64,000 bases of DNA, from positions 20,981,501-21,045,500 of the forward strand of contig NC_079878.1 in NCBI RefSeq assembly GCF_029227915.1, read 5' to 3'. The notes under the pieces are model-generated. The model was not told the origin of the DNA. It ran no database searches and worked only from the letters and a program-made list of their open reading frames with translations. The DNA is from Hydractinia symbiolongicarpus (lineage: Eukaryota > Cnidaria > Hydrozoa > Anthoathecata > Hydractiniidae). The translations under genes were made by a program, and so were the position numbers. Of the stretch, positions 1 to 15,100 are shown one piece after another. How positions within the stretch are numbered: the first letter of the stretch is position 1; every line of letters begins with the position of its first letter.

Positions 1-876
1 ACAAAGCACTTTTTATGACTAATCACATTAAGAATGCAGTCGTAAAACTGATAAAAATCAAACTAATGAAAATTGAGAGGAAAAATGATGGCACAGTTTT
101 AATATGGTAAACTTTTTGTTTACACTGGAATCAAACAACAGAATCAAACAACAGTGGCAAAATAAATTTGTTATTTTTTGGATTTGGACTTGTTTTTATA
201 TATAATAAGTCAAAAAATATAAACAGCTATTCCAGCCACATAAAAACAACAACAAAAAGATTAAAAAAAAACAACATTTTTATGGACACAACAGTTTAAG
301 CCAAACACATTTATGCAAATTTGTATCAGGGATTGAGATAATATATAGGCATCAAACATGTTAACAATGCTTGCAAAAGAATTGACAACATGCAAAATGC
401 TTAATTTATGATTCACACTTTAGTTATAATATCTTTTATTCAAATGATGCTTATGGTGCCAAACTAATATCACTTGTTTATCAACTTTAAGCAGATTTTA
501 GGAGACAAATAACTTTGTGATGCAGAGCTTAGAAATTAAGATAAAATCTTTAGTTTAAATGACAACACAAAAACAAGCGTCACATCTTTTGTTAAAATTT
601 ATCTACAAATTTTACTTTAATTGGAGGGAACACTAAGGAAGATGAAATCAATCTAATTTTTTAGACACCAGAAAAAAATGATATATAATTAAATAAACGT
701 CATCATCATTATCACCACTTTCCATGCTAGCATCGGTTGGACAGGCTATATTAATGACCTTTTTCAATCTGATCTAGACTGTGGTAGTTCATCAAGTCTG
801 ACCTTATTACCTGATTAACAAAATAAAAAAACAAAAACAAAATATAATATCATAAACAAAAGAAAAAAAAACCCAC
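1..876. other. Intron of the EF-hand gene; repeat remnant only
   Basis: No exon could be recognised between the window start and the splice donor at 876/875. The stretch is AT-rich and lies in an intron of the minus-strand EF-hand gene. It holds a retrotransposon tail at about 699-813, listed separately. The gene must continue beyond position 1. Confidence 0.5.
699..813 (-). mobile_element. 3' tail of a non-LTR retrotransposon (LINE-A)
   Basis: Read on the minus strand, this matches the better preserved copy at 63838-64000. It has the same order of motifs: a degraded ORF end (ACPTDASME, against PRPTHASMENGR in the better copy) followed by an ATGATGATG-type simple tail. It is one of at least four copies of LINE-A 3' sequence in the window, all on the minus strand. 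Confidence 0.6.
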
Positions 877-3800
877 CTTTTTTGACATCTCTAAGTAGTC
901 TGGACCTGAAGTTTCCCTTGCATCATCTTTTATATTATTTGTCTCAATAGGGTATTCGTGCCGTCCATGATTACTCGTTGCATTATTCACAACATTTTTC
1001 TCCGAAAACAAGGGATCAATAATTTTTAATTTTTCTAAGTGCAACAATGTTTTATGGTCTAAATAATCTTCGATCCCACCACCACTTTTACGATGGGGGT
1101 TCGTATCTGAATCCCATGCAGCAGCAAGTTGTTTTATTCTTTCATGACTTAATTCAAGTTCCATATCGAAAGTAGATTGGTAACTCGCTTGTGGCTGTTT
1201 TCCTGCCATATCTAAAAAACATTATAATCACAGTTAAAAGTACATTTATAGCATGTGGAGAAACTTAACCCTGTAAAGATTAGTGTAATGCTATCATGAT
1301 GGCATCATCATTGTCGTCATGGTAAAAATTATAAATCATATGCATTCTTATAATTAAATGAAGTGATAATTCTTCAGTGCTTTACCTTTTCTGATCTCCT
1401 CCTTCCTCGCTCTTCCCTTTTCAGCCATTTGTAATGGCACTTGTGTTTCAGAATCAGTACTGTAATATTCCGGCGAAGAGTCTGAACTAGATTGATTAAA
1501 TTCCCCACACAATAAAGCGCTATTCTCACAAAATTGAAAGAACTGCGAATAAGATATTTTCCCTGTTTGACTTGCTCCAAACTGCTCAAGTATTTCTGAT
1601 ATGTTTCCTTCCAAACCAATTTGATTACGAACTTCTTCCAAATCAGATCTAAAAAAGCACAAACAAACTCAATGGTCAAAACCTAACAAGAAGCATCATT
1701 CCTTGCTCCACATAACAACTCCTTAAATATTTCAGAAAAAAAACTAACAAAAATATTTCAAGAATCACTTGAGAATACAGTAAAACACTTCACAATAACT
1801 TACAAAATGTTAAGAGGGTGGTACATTTAACATTTAATTGACTTCAGGTATCTCATTCAAAAAATCACATTTTTTATTTACTTTATAGTGAGGTTAAGTT
1901 TATTGTGAAAACTTGCAGTTAGTGTGAAGAAATTAAAATTTAAAAGAAACCAAAGTTACTCAGCTACATTAACTTATGTTTTTGTCAATAAAAAAAGTAT
2001 ATAGTAAAAAAGGGATTAGTTTTTTTTCAAATCATTTAAAAAAAATTATTGATTAACTTTCAATTAGACTTTTTTTAACACAATAGCCATGTGGCAACAT
2101 AAAACAGTCAGAAGTAGAATGATGAAATCATGGACTGTTAAACACTAAATCTTTTATTATCATAATAAATGAATCATAAAAAACATTTTTACTGAAATCA
2201 AATCCCTTTTCTACAAAACATTTAATAAAGCTAAACACAAGAAATAGATGTGGTGTGCCAGACAGTAAACACACTCCAGTCCATCTGAATACACATTTAT
2301 TACAAAGTAAACTATCGTCATAACTTGCTTGGCCACATATAAACCTACATTATAATAACGAGACAATAATGAAAGAAAAACAAAAGTTCATAACTTAACA
2401 CAAAAATATTTTAAAAACACTTTTATGACTAAAAGTATTTAACTATAAACATTCAAGAAAAGTGTATACATCCAAAAATAATTTTTCACTTATAATTAAA
2501 CAGCCAATTGAGAATGATTTCACATTTCTTTAATAATTCAATTCTATAGGTAAAAAAAGTAAAATTACTCATTCAGTATTTTAGTGAATACCTTTATAAA
2601 CTTTGAAAATGTTTACATAATTTTTAATTTGTATCTAAGTGCATTACTTTCACACAGGAGGTAGTATATATTTCATTAGTTGGAACTTTGGTATTGAATT
2701 TCTTTAATAATTTTCATCAAAGCAGGAAATTTGCAATACAGTGCCGGTAATTATTTTCACATGAAATTATGTTTAATTAAGAAGAAATGAATTGTTTATA
2801 AATATTTGCATGTTACTTTTCGTTACAAAACCACAACATGAATATGCTATCACAAAGTATTCACTTTTTTTCTCGACAGCTTAAAATGGAATTTGTATTT
2901 TTTAACTATAGGAAAAACAAACAAAAACCAATCAACACTAATTAAAATAAATTATCTGGTAAAATTGTTACAAGAACAGTCTATAAAAAGTAACACAGAC
3001 TTGTTTGGACCGGTTTCAGTCAGGGGAAAATATTGTCTTGTCATATTATGCAATAAAATAATAAAATTTTTAATACATAAAAATTTCATTATTTTATAAA
3101 AAAATATAACATACAGTTTGTTCTAGCACACACTGGCAAAGTTATTATATGACCTTTGCAATATTTTTGAAACCTGAAAAGCATAACCCTAAAAATAAAG
3201 CATAACTCAAGCCTATAACATTCAAAAATTTACCATCTCAGAAAGAAAACACCAGTTTATGTCCTTTGCACAGTAAGGTGTAATGGCCAATTCACACACT
3301 TACATATATAGTTAAATTTCTGCTCATTTTAGGTAGTGCTTGTGGAAGGAGGAATTAAAAGAACAATCACCGACCTATAATTACACTGTCCTTGCTTTAT
3401 GAAACTTCTAAAAACATTTAACCTTGTATATATAAACCATATTATATACATGGCGCTAGAAATCTTGTTTGCTTTCAGCTTAGCTTAGCATTGTATTGTA
3501 TACAACATCAGAAATGCTTACTAAATTTGATTATTGTAAATCCTCCCTTTTGAAGAAATGCCTCTTCGAAGGAGCAACTTTGGGGGTTTAATTGAGCATT
3601 TATGGTATTTCTGCCAGATTTTCAATTGAGCATTTATGGTAATTTTACCAGGTTTCCAATTGAACATTTGTGGTATTTTTACCAATTTTCATATCTTTTA
3701 AAACAAATTTAGCAAAGTTTAAATCAAAGAAAACCAAATTAATCAGGCAATAAAATTCATTCACCCAACAGACCGACCAACTCATTTTTGTAATTAGAAA

Positions 3801-4939
3801 TGGTGTTAACCAAACATATTTTTTGAGGGTGGTCCTATTGTTCTTGACAAAACTCGTTTATCTATACTACAGTCATGGAAAATGACTAAACGCAAAATCC
3901 CAAAATCATGGCAAATATATAGTGACTAATGTAACAAATCTGAAACGGGTCTTCAGTAAGCATTTTACTTCATCAAAACAACTATGTCTATACCATCTAG
4001 GAAATTTGCCATACCACTTTCTTGCCAAGAAATTTATTTTCTGTTTTATTTGATCGGAAAGAAAAAAAATAATTAAGAAATTTGTTTTAGTTAAAACTTT
4101 CACCTTAAACCTAATGGATTTTGCTATTGCATACTATTCACAGGGCGCCATAGATGAATTCCTTTGTTTAATTTTTAGTGATAAGCTCGTTTACCTCTGG
4201 CATCTGCAATGGCAGGAAAAAAAATAGGGAAGGCGGAGGGCTAGGTGAAGCAAAGTTATTTTCAGTCCATTTCGTCACATGAAAGGATTATTTAGGACTT
4301 TAAACAAATTCTAATAAATCAGAAGGCATCAATCTGCACTAGATAGTTTAAAATCTTTTTTGACATTTCTATGGAAAAAATCCATAGAAAAAGACCTCTC
4401 TTCACTAAATCCAAATTCTCCCTGCCATACACAAATGCCAAAGCCAAAGAGCTTACTGCTGAAAAAAAGTAAGCACATAACATCAAGCAGGAATTCATCT
4501 AGTTTGACAAATATGGGACCTCGCTTATAGCATACTATAAAGAGCTGACTGTGTAAACAGTATGTGTTTTCCTCAAACAATAATGGCTTCCCTGTTATAT
4601 GCTGAACTGTGTTTAAGAATAAGGTTTAAGAATATATGTTCTTTTTTAGCCAGAAAAATACAACTTAATGTTTGAAAATATTTTTTTTTTAAGCCCAAGA
4701 CTAAGTTAGACTACGAAAAGAAACCAGCTAGCTAGCTAATTTTATCCATACCTGAAATACTTCAAAAATTTTATGGTAGCAGCTAGATTACACAAAAAAA
4801 CCCATAATTTATACCTATCTAAATAACCATCTCGATCCTTGTCACAGGCAACAAAAATTTTCTTTACAAAATCGTCCATGGAAGTTGATAAGTTTCTTCT
4901 AAATTTTGCATGGTGTTCTTCTGGTTCATTTCTGATCAT
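877..4939 (-). CDS. EF-hand protein, N-terminal part (candidate MCC-like)
   Basis: Three exons join in phase on the minus strand: 4939-4815, 1648-1386 and 1211-877. Exon 1 starts with ATG (MIRNEPEEHH) and ends inside an EF-hand loop, DKDRDGYLDRSD, with Asp at loop positions 1, 3, 5, 9 and 12. A weaker second EF-hand-like segment follows (GASQTGKISYSQFF). Then come a Ser/Glu-rich linker, a basic Lys/Arg/Glu segment and a possibly helical stretch (MELELSHERIKQLAAA). Paired EF-hands ahead of a likely coiled coil occur in the long form of colorectal mutant cancer protein (MCC), ninein and Rab11-FIP3/4. I favour MCC only weakly. The final donor at 876 shows that the gene continues past position 1, so this is a partial gene. 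The intron between 1649 and 4814 is about 3.2 kb. Confidence 0.6.
1649..4814 (-). other. Intron 1 of the EF-hand gene
   Basis: AT-rich, about 3.2 kb, with no convincing exon or recognisable element on either strand. Short open frames near 2893-3099, 3906-4103 and 4329-4580 have low-complexity translations and no recognisable domain. Confidence 0.5.
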
Positions 4940-6154
4940 AGATGGAGAAACATCTGAGTGCCGCTAACAACTACAATCAAGTGAAAAGCTCCCTTTCCGT
5001 TAAACAATAATTTAAACTCCCCAGTATGAACCGTCAACAAAATTTGATTAGTTCTGCTCCGCTGAATAGAAGAAAAATAAAACTATACGGTAGCCGACAC
5101 GAATGTTCTCCACCCTAGATGTTATATTTTACGCCACATTTTGTAAGTCGTTGGTTCTACGCCCAGACTGAACAAACAACAGAGGAGGAAATAAAAACAA
5201 AATATCGTTTAAATTCAAGTAAAACACACTATTATTATTTTCGGTAAAAAAAGATATAATTACACGAGCATTTTAAAACCACTGAAAAAATGATATACAT
5301 TCAAAATGACGTCATCGTAAATAATATTAACTTCATAAGATCAGAAGCGGTTTTGGTAATTGGTCCAATTATTGTAAATTTGTTTTTACTAATAATCACT
5401 TAAATGACATTTTCATAACAAACTGGATATCTTGTATCGCTGTAAAAGTCACAAAACAATTTGGACAAAATAGGGCCGAAAGGTTAGATAAGAGAACAAA
5501 CGATTTAGTAGATTATTAAACATTGGGCAGCTGTCTACACAGATACACGCATGCTTAATTCATCTGGGTTTTTTTTAATTAGGCAATTAGAAATCCAGTT
5601 TATTGTTTTCAATAACATATTTGCTGCAGGTCGTTGCATCGTATGAAACAGACAAGATGAGTTGGTCAATTAGAGAAGTTCCTTTGATCTGTAAGATGGA
5701 CCAAGATAAAATGAATGAAAACATTCTCCCATACACAACTATAAAAATATCAGCGGAAAGATATATTAACTAGTATTTTGTAATTTTATTCAATTGAGGG
5801 TTTGAACATATAAAGGTTTGGACTTAGAGATATTTTTTAAAAATCAAAAGTCCGCCGCCGTGTAAAAGCAAAATAATTGTGCAATTATGTACAATATTAA
5901 ATAAGGCATAATTAAGTTTTATGACATAAAACTGTTCTGTAACATGTACTATTTCGTATGGGATCCAGGATCATAGTGAATTATTAAAGAAAACAAAATA
6001 TTGTTCTTTTCTATCTTTGTTGACATCTGCGACCCTTCCACGTGTTACAAGTCTGTCTTCTCCACATGGCACGAGTTCATGTGAACAATATCACAAACAT
6101 CCAGATGCAGGAGACCTCAAAGCGAACCTTTGTTTTCGTTAGCCTTTGTTCTCG
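4940..6154. other. Spacer: promoter of the EF-hand gene and 3' flank of WDHD1
   Basis: Both neighbours are on the minus strand, so this 1.2 kb should hold the EF-hand gene promoter and the WDHD1 3' end. A minus-strand AATAAA-type polyadenylation signal (TTTATT on the plus strand) lies near 5784-5789. No other gene is visible. Confidence 0.4.
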
Positions 6155-9100
6155 TTAACTTTCATTCTTCTTAAATGCAAACGAAGATAATTTATTTTTA
6201 CTAGATATTTTCAAATCCGTTTTGGTCGCTAAGTTGTGGTTGCTATTTTTTAGAGCATCGCGTGAGCCATTAGCTTGCTCGCTCCAGGCCTTTTTTTCTT
6301 CGGCGCTTAATTTTTTCCATTGAACCATTATGTCCTGAACGAAATTTTCACCTTTCTCCTCGTCTGTCTTACTTTCCGTGTGTTCCTTCATAAATAACTG
6401 GAATCCGGTTAGCCTAAACAAAGAATATATTGTATATTATTAATAATTATAGTGCGCTCGATGAACGTCAAGATGCGTATGAATGAAAACAAATGCGCAA
6501 CATCAAAAAGGATTTATATTGACCGCAGAATTTAATTTTTTTCGGCTATGTTAAATCGAAACTAGTCAGCTTTGAAAAACAGCGCAAGTTAATCGTTGGA
6601 GGATTTGTTTACACCAAAAAAAATCGAAAATTATAATTGTAGTAACTCCATTATTAGTTAAATTTTTAGATCGAATGAAAGATTTTTATCTCAGTAAACT
6701 AAAAAAAATATGATCATACTTTTTAGGAACAGGTGCTGTATTCTCCTCCCCAAGGTTTTTTTGTTTCACAACAATTTTATTGGATTTCTTGTTTACCAAG
6801 GGAAGTGTGACCGTTTTCTTTTTTATTTGCTTCTTCTCGACAGCTTTGTTTCCTGAAAAATAAATAAATAAATCAAAGTTTGTTTACCAACTAGCGACAG
6901 TTCAGTATTCTAGCAAGTAAATATTCTTTATTATAATCCTTCAAATGTATATTTCTTTTAAAGAAAGAGACTGTCTGAATTTCAAGTGGTTGCTATGTCC
7001 TTTATAACTTCAAAAGAATAATATGTTTGATTTGTTCGTTAACATACCAGTTTTATTTTTCTGCAGCTTTTGACTTTCAAGGGTTTCAAAATAATTGGTA
7101 CCACGAATGGAATTATTTCCTTTCTGTGCACCTACTTTGAATGGATTAGATCCAGATTGACTGGACGCACTGTTTGAAATCTGACCTAGAGACATCAAAT
7201 TCATATTAGATCACGTAACATCATCTTACACGTGAGGAATAATTACTTTTTTGTCATTAAATAAACCGTTAACTTCGAGAAAGTCTTCGTAGGACGCTCT
7301 CGGAAAGAAGGTGCAAGAATATAAAGTCATTTTAAGTCTTATTATTCTAAATTTAGGAGGAATTCTGATGTTCTTATATAATTTGTCTCTACAACAAGAC
7401 TGTGTAGACTTTTAAAGGTGATAATTTTATATAAAAAAACTCGACCACAACAAACTCACTTTCAGAAGTTCTGTTTTTCTTTAAATTTTTCAACAGTTCT
7501 TCTCCGTCATCTTTTCGCCCTCCGTCGCTGTTCTTTTTTCTTATTGACAGCGACGCAGTTGTTGATCTAATAGACGCAATAACGGAAGTATTAAAGAAAA
7601 TGTACAGGTTACGACGAAAACCGCAATGTTTACATTCTCAGACACTTTGCTTACCACGTCGCTAGTGAATCTCCAGGGAAGAATGAAAGCAGAATTTACG
7701 TTTGGTGAGAGTATTGTAAGAATGTGGACCAAAGAAAAAAGGGCTTTGCCAGATGCTCAGGCTCTGTTTCTTACGGACATAATAAATAGATATCTATATA
7801 TGGTATATATAGATATCTATATATACCATTGATATTACTGCATTTTGCCTGGGCTGAAATTCTCTCTGGGAATGGAAACTGAGTTTGATCGTCAACACAC
7901 CACAATTTAAGCAAAGCAGCAATGGCAAAAAATTTACGATAAACTTTAGAATATGATTTTTGCTCACAATTTTAGTCAGCAAAAAATTCATCTAAGTTAT
8001 TTTTTTAAATCGGAGATAAACTTTGACGCTAAAGTTCTAAAACAAATCAGCCCAAAATCTCACCTATGGTTGGTATTTTCAACATTTTCTTTATCAAAAT
8101 CAACACTTTCCATAAAATCATCGTCATCTGAAAGTTCGAATTGATCACTTTCATCCCCACCCTGCTTTTGGAGGGCTCCTCCTTCTTCTTCCTCTTCTTC
8201 ATCTTCTTCTTCGTCTTCATCTCCTTCCTCTTCAGCAGCCTTCGTTTGTGCAAGCTCAGTAAGCCTCTTAGCGATTCCAAGTTTTCGCATTTTGCTAGCA
8301 TATTGAATAGCTAGACCGACTGCTTCCAATGACATTAACTTGCACAGCTCTATCGCACGATACTCGCGATCTGACTTGCAAGAAAGCTATAAAAGGAAAA
8401 TCAGTTCGTAGAAGTAGGAATGTCGACTGAGCCTTAAAGAACTTCATAGCGTATAAAACAAAGAATAGTATTTAAAGTTGCGGTAATATTACATGCGATC
8501 TCTTGATTTTTTTCTTGTGGATAAGAACATGAGGCAAAAAAATTGTAGTTACATAATCCTGTCAAATTGGTTTCAAGAACCACGTGTTTTAGAAGTAATG
8601 ACGTCACTCTCTCTTGTTTTTATAAGTGGTAGATTGTAGGTTGAAGTGTAATAAACTTACTGCAAATAATTGCATGAGCAGTTGCGTTTGTTGTTTTTCT
8701 AAATCCGACACGTCATCGTCGATATCGGCTTGAACAAGTCGGCGATTGAAAGCTACGTTGGACGAGATTAATTGACTCTTGATTAACTCGTGCTATATAA
8801 AAGAGGTATAATATTGTATTTTCATAATTTTTTATAGTGAAGTTGTTTCAAGCTCTTCTCTTCATTTTTTTATATAATAACTGCAAGATTTTTAAATGTT
8901 AGCTTTTTTCACTGAGGGGGTGTTTCTATAAGCCCGGTTACCTGAGTTGGTTTGCCGGGCTGTAATAAGAGTCACAATAGACATGCATGAAACTTTAGGT
9001 TTCGCATTATCAGTAACATTAAATCCATTGTTTAACTTAAAAAAGGAAACGAAAATTGTATTGCAAATTGAAGAATATGTTTGTTTTCTTTCTAAAATGG

Positions 9101-12100
9101 TTCAACGGCAAGCCTAAAACGTCCTCAACTTGTTTTAAATTTTGAAACTGCTCAAATCCCAAATTTCTTATATCACTTTTTTTATTAAACATAGTGCAAG
9201 TTCTATGTTTTATGAATGCTTTCTACACGAACGCAAAAATCGGATACAGGTTTCCGTTCACTGATCTTAATACATCGAGAGTGACAAGTAGAAATGAAAA
9301 AATGTTTTATTAACGGACGATGTTAATTGCGAAGCACTGACTACGGAAATAGATTACAAGTCTATGCTTTCCTTTATGAGAAAGCTACGTTTCCTTGTCA
9401 TTAACCAACGGAAGTGTAACCATACAATAGATTGAAGGATAAAAATAATGCACAAGGTTTATGGAGTTAGTGTTAAATTCCTGTTTCATGAACAAATTAT
9501 ACACGAAGAGACAATAAAGCCGTCTTCCACATTAATAAAAATAAATATAATAAGTACCTCTTTCATAGATTTTTCTGTTTTTATATCACACAATGGTATC
9601 TGGAAAGGGATGACTGTCGGGACAGGGCGTGGCAAAGTTGCTGGAAAGTTTGCGCCCTTACAATATATACACCTAAAAATACAGTATAGGTTTAAGTTGC
9701 ATATCAGTAACGGAACAATACCACGCATGTGTCGTAAAATTGGTAATCACGTGGTTCTAGTTTTATCAACCAATCAAAAAAATTTCATATAGTAGTTATA
9801 TTGAGAAAGTGAAATTTGCTTAGTATCCATTATAAAAATATTACGGATAATTGGGATTAACGCTGGATAGACAGACAAACCTTCCATCACAGACATCATA
9901 AGATGGCAAGAAAAACCTTTGTTAGCCTTAAACTCAAAACTGCACCTGAAATTTTTGCCTCCATTATTCGTCCAAAAATTGCTGTTCAAATTACTTCTTG
10001 AGTATGTTTTCTAATCACCAACAAGTCAAATATTACACAGAAAAGTGATACTAACCTAATTTGAGCGGACCTCTCTTCGATTCCAACAACCCAGTAATTG
10101 TCTGATTTATTCTTCGCCTGTATAAACAATTGAAAGAATTTAAGCATAAGTAATTACGCCACATTTAGTGTCTCATTGCGCTCTAACGAGACAGCAAAAT
10201 AATTTACCCAATCTTTAATATCTTACCTGTTTCTTCGTGTTCGCTATTGGAATCCAAGAATTTGAAGACCTCTGTAGCAAAAGCACATCTCCAGAAGAAT
10301 CCACCATAGCTGGTGTTCCTTCAGTAGAAAATCTGAAAAAAATGCTCGTATAAATAAATTGTGAATCCTAAAGTAAACATTTTCTTCCATAGAGTTTAAG
10401 CCTTGACGACAAGATAGGTCAAAGAGCGGTGTTTTTTTAGAAATTTTATCAGAAGGCGTCGCTTATCAGAGAGCGGCGTTTATCAGAGGGAAGCAGTTAT
10501 CAGAGAGCAGCGTTTCTTAGAGGAAATGCGGTACACTAGGATTTTACTTTACAGAAAATAATTCTTCTTTTTGGTAAAGACGGTCTTGTTTACTTAAGAA
10601 ATAACTCAGAAATAAGGTGTGATATCATCACAACATCACGTGACCACTTCAACTTCATATTTATAAAGATTTGTAAAAAGATTCCTGTTCAAAAAAAGAA
10701 TTTTAAACAATAATCACGTTGTCATTTTACGACAAAAGCGCATGCGTAAAACCATCAGGTGATGTAAACAACATGCTTAGCAAAGTGGGGTGAAAAAAAA
10801 GTAAATCAACCGATATTGAAATAAGATAAGTGAACCATCCCTGAGTCAAAGTAAACACTTACCCTAACCACGTGAGACAAACACGTGGTTTCAGTGATAT
10901 AGATTCATCAGCAAATATTTTCCATGAATTTTTATTGAATCTCATGTGCAATACACCAAAACTTTGACAGCCTTTCAAGCCTGAAATAAAACAAAGACAT
11001 ATTCGTTTCAGACTTTTAATTCGGACTGACCAACCAGGTTTTTTTCGCTTAAAGACTTTTCACAAAGCTATATATCATAAATTTAGATGTTGAATAAGTT
11101 ATTAAAAAAAATTAACATTTTAAGCCTATTTCTGACTAATCTTCTAAATATTAACCTAAAATCTCCTAAATTCTGGTATAACTTGAATGATTGGCCAGTC
11201 TAGCCTTGGTTTCGATCATAACGACATAGAAGTGCTTCCTGACAACAAATTATAAATTCATTAAGCCTCGCTGTCTGGATACGGGAACACATCGCAAATC
11301 TTTAATACAAATCTATAATAATGCCTTAATCCATTACGTACAAGCATTGAAGTTAAATTTTATTAACTTTGGTTCAATTTTTTCCTCCTAAAAGACGTGT
11401 CCACGCAATAAGTATCACACCGTTCGAAAGTCACTTCAGTCCTCTACAATTTTATATGTAAAACGTTTCGTTCCTCACACAAGGGAATGTGATAGGAGGC
11501 TCCGCCCCTTGTCCCTTCGTGGATGTCATATATACTATTATTGGTACAAATTATTGGTACAATGGCTTAATTATATGAAAAAAGGTTATTTCAACTTGCA
11601 GGGCTGGTATTGTGTTAACCATGCAGTTTGGTAAAGAGTTAAAAGGAAAACTTTAGGTGTTTTATTGAACCTCCCCTTATCCCCTATCCCAAACCCCTAC
11701 AAGTTAAAAAACATTAGACCTCAGGGCAAAAATGAACTTAAACTTCCTAATTGTAGATACCTCATTAGTCACAACATTTAATTATATCACTTAAAGGGAA
11801 GAGTACCTGCTGCTTTTTGGTAAACTGCTATAAATTGCTGCTCGTGTATTGCCATGCAAACAATAGGTCCTGGTATACTAATTAACTGCGTTTGTATTCC
11901 ACCAACAGACAGAATTCTCAAGAGACGAGCACTTGTTGCGATGAATATGTGATCACTGTTTGCACATATACACTAGAGATGAAAAAATTATTCAGTGCGT
12001 TGAAAATTATCAAATATATCAGATACAGTAGACATCTGTACATATACTCGAACACGCAAGAAACACGTCTAAGAATCAAGCAACGAATTTTTTTTTCGAA

Positions 12101-15100
12101 TAAGCAAAGGCCCCAAAAATTTATCCGACATACCTGATTGTTAAAAAAAAGTTGGGTAAAAATAAAAGTAAAAAAAAATTAGTAACTTTTTGCCCACGTA
12201 ATTTTTGAATTGTTGACTTTTTTGTCAACTAATTTTTTAGAACGAAATAACCACAAATTTAAATTTTTAAGCTTTTTCTTTCAATAAAAGCTTCAGTCAA
12301 TGTCAATGTTTATTTTTTGTTGTTCTTTCATTTGAACAATTTCTCTGCTTGATCCACTCTCTGCTTCGTTAAGATTTGTTCAAATTTTAGTTAGTTGATA
12401 GGATGTGACTGAAACGCTATTTAGAAAGAAGATGAGCACAGAGACTAACAAAAGACTGTTGTTATAAAAAAAGATGAGCACAGAGACTAACAAAAGACTG
12501 TTGTTATTCTCCTCATTACTGTTATGGTCTGATTGATACTGAATTGAAAAAGCGGAATAAAATGAAAATGGCCAAAAAATGATCGACAAAGAATGGTGGT
12601 CGAATAAAAAAAATTAAAAAAACTGTGGTCGGCAAAAAATATTAGTCACTTAACGAAAATTTGTCACTTTTTTGCCGACTATTTTTATCAATAACATAGC
12701 GGATGTTTCAATTAACGGCATTCAAATTTGCGGATATGCACTGTACATACTGTTTGTCATAATATGATGTATACCTCGATATTTTCCCCATCAGGCATTG
12801 GGATGCTCCATTCTTTATTGCTATCCCATGATGCAAAGTGAGTGCACATCAATTTACTAAAAAATAAATAATGTTAAATATTTTGATTATCTTGTACGTA
12901 ACAAAAAACACAACAGCTTTAAGGCTAACTTGGAAAGAACAGTAGCAGGGTAGTCTAGCAGTGTGTAAAAAACAATAAAAGTAATATAAATAACATAGGC
13001 GCAGGTAAAAATATTATTTTCAGAGAAAAAAAATATGACATAAATGTCATAGTTAAATACCTGGGCATGTTGTCTTGTTTTTCACAAGCAAAAAGAACAA
13101 CAGTGTTTGAGAGCACAGCCATTGTATTATTCATGGCGTTCGGTATATGTAGAGGGTGGCTAGTTTTCGTGTCATGAAATTCCACGTCAATTGACGATAT
13201 GTCATCCTCAGAATGACAACGAATGATTCCTACAGCGTTCCACACCTGTGAATTGATGTGTTGTTGTTAAAAGTTTATAACATACATTGATTTTGTAAAG
13301 ATAAAATACGTAGTAGCGTGTTAAAAGGGTATAGTAAAAATGTTGTGACATAAAGGTCTGATGCTACAAAATGGAAAAAAAGCCAATATTATGCAGAGAA
13401 TGAGGGAAATTTTTTACATAAAAGGGCAAATGATAGATTCGGTATTATTGATCAAGCACTTAAAAGTTGCCTTCGATTTTCCAGACACTTGTTAGCTAAA
13501 AACCTTGACATTTTGAAATTTTCTCCCCTATTTTTTCTTATAGTATTTATGGATGATGAAGTAACTGACTGTTTAATGAAGAAGAAAAAATGCAGAAAGA
13601 CATTTTCATCCTGACATTTTGCCTATATTTCCAAAATTTCTGACAAAGTGAACACCCTGGATTAAATATTTAAATTTGAAAATAACTACCATAAATCTGT
13701 GCATTAAATGGACGGGTGTTGATGACGGTTGAAATGGCTTCTGTGAAAATGCAGTTTCTTCTACTTTTGCTTTTGGCTAAAAAAGAATTACAAATAATGA
13801 TTCTGTATCATTGCTATAATGTCCTACAGCTTTTCCGTCTACTCTCCTCCCCAACCCTTAGACTACGCTTTATGGCAAAATATCTTGGAAATATGGCAAA
13901 TTTTCTAGAATGTAAGTCAACCTCTCTTCCTACACCAAATACAATTTCTGATGACAGTTAATTGTAGCCAAGGAGGACATTTTACACCATTACAACAATT
14001 ACCTTTTCTACAACAAAGCTTGACAATGAATCATTATCTTCATCTATAACAGGCTTCTTCAGATCACCCAGTAAACCCTCTTTTATCAGATCTAAACGAA
14101 AAGTCATATCTTAATAAAATAATAAAAAGTATCTGAAATTTTTATGTTACAGGCAGACACAGACAGACATAAAAAAGACTACAGAAAAATGAAAGAACTT
14201 TTTATATCCTTCTCACAGCTACGAATCATAAATTAAACCAAATGTGAAATAGAAGAGAGGTTTTCCACAGAACACAGGATACAAAAATCCTACAACTTAT
14301 CAAATATTTTCTGTATGAGTGAGCAGGGGTGTATTACCTATGCCAGTAGTCAATTCTGCACAGTTAAGCATTACTTTACATGTTTATTTAAAGCTGGCCA
14401 CACTTACTAAGTGAAATATTTGTATCATCTACATCAGCATCGTCATCATCTTCTGCCTCGTCATTCAGAAAACTATCCGCATTGTTTAGTCGGTGTTTCT
14501 TTGTTGCAGTGACTGGGACATCATCCACATCATCATCATCATCATCAAGAACCCTTTTTTTACCCTTTTTTGCAGATGCACTGAAATAAATTCCATCATT
14601 TTGGTCATCCCCTTCTTTAGCATCGCCCTCCATCATGTTGTCATTCAACAACATATCACCAAGAATGTCATAATCATCACCCTGTGTTAAGTAAAGATGC
14701 GCATCTCTATTCCAACACTTTCAGTTTAAAGAAGTACTTTAACTTTGCCAGAAATGACTTACAAATTCATCAGTTTGGTCTTTGGAAATGGGTAAAGTAC
14801 ATATGCCAATTTCACCCTGCAAAAGACATACTACTTGTATAATCTCTTTAGAAATTTCAACGACAAGTAATATAAATTCATACGCTCACCTATTAGGATT
14901 TTAAAATATTACTATATTTATGGTGGAAACAAGCTTTGTTTTTGTGGATACATTATTTTTTTTTAAAAAAATACGCAAAACATTTCCTATGATCATATGT
15001 CACACAAAATCTTACATCTATGTCAGCAAAAAGTACAGTTTTTCCATCGCTGCCATTCCATTGTAGCGAAGTTATGCATTTATTCAAATGTTGCTGGTAT

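Noticed and set aside
9448-9792. 114-codon open frame on the plus strand
   Set aside because: It overlaps the WDHD1 exon 9558-9672 in antisense, and that exon matches human WDHD1.
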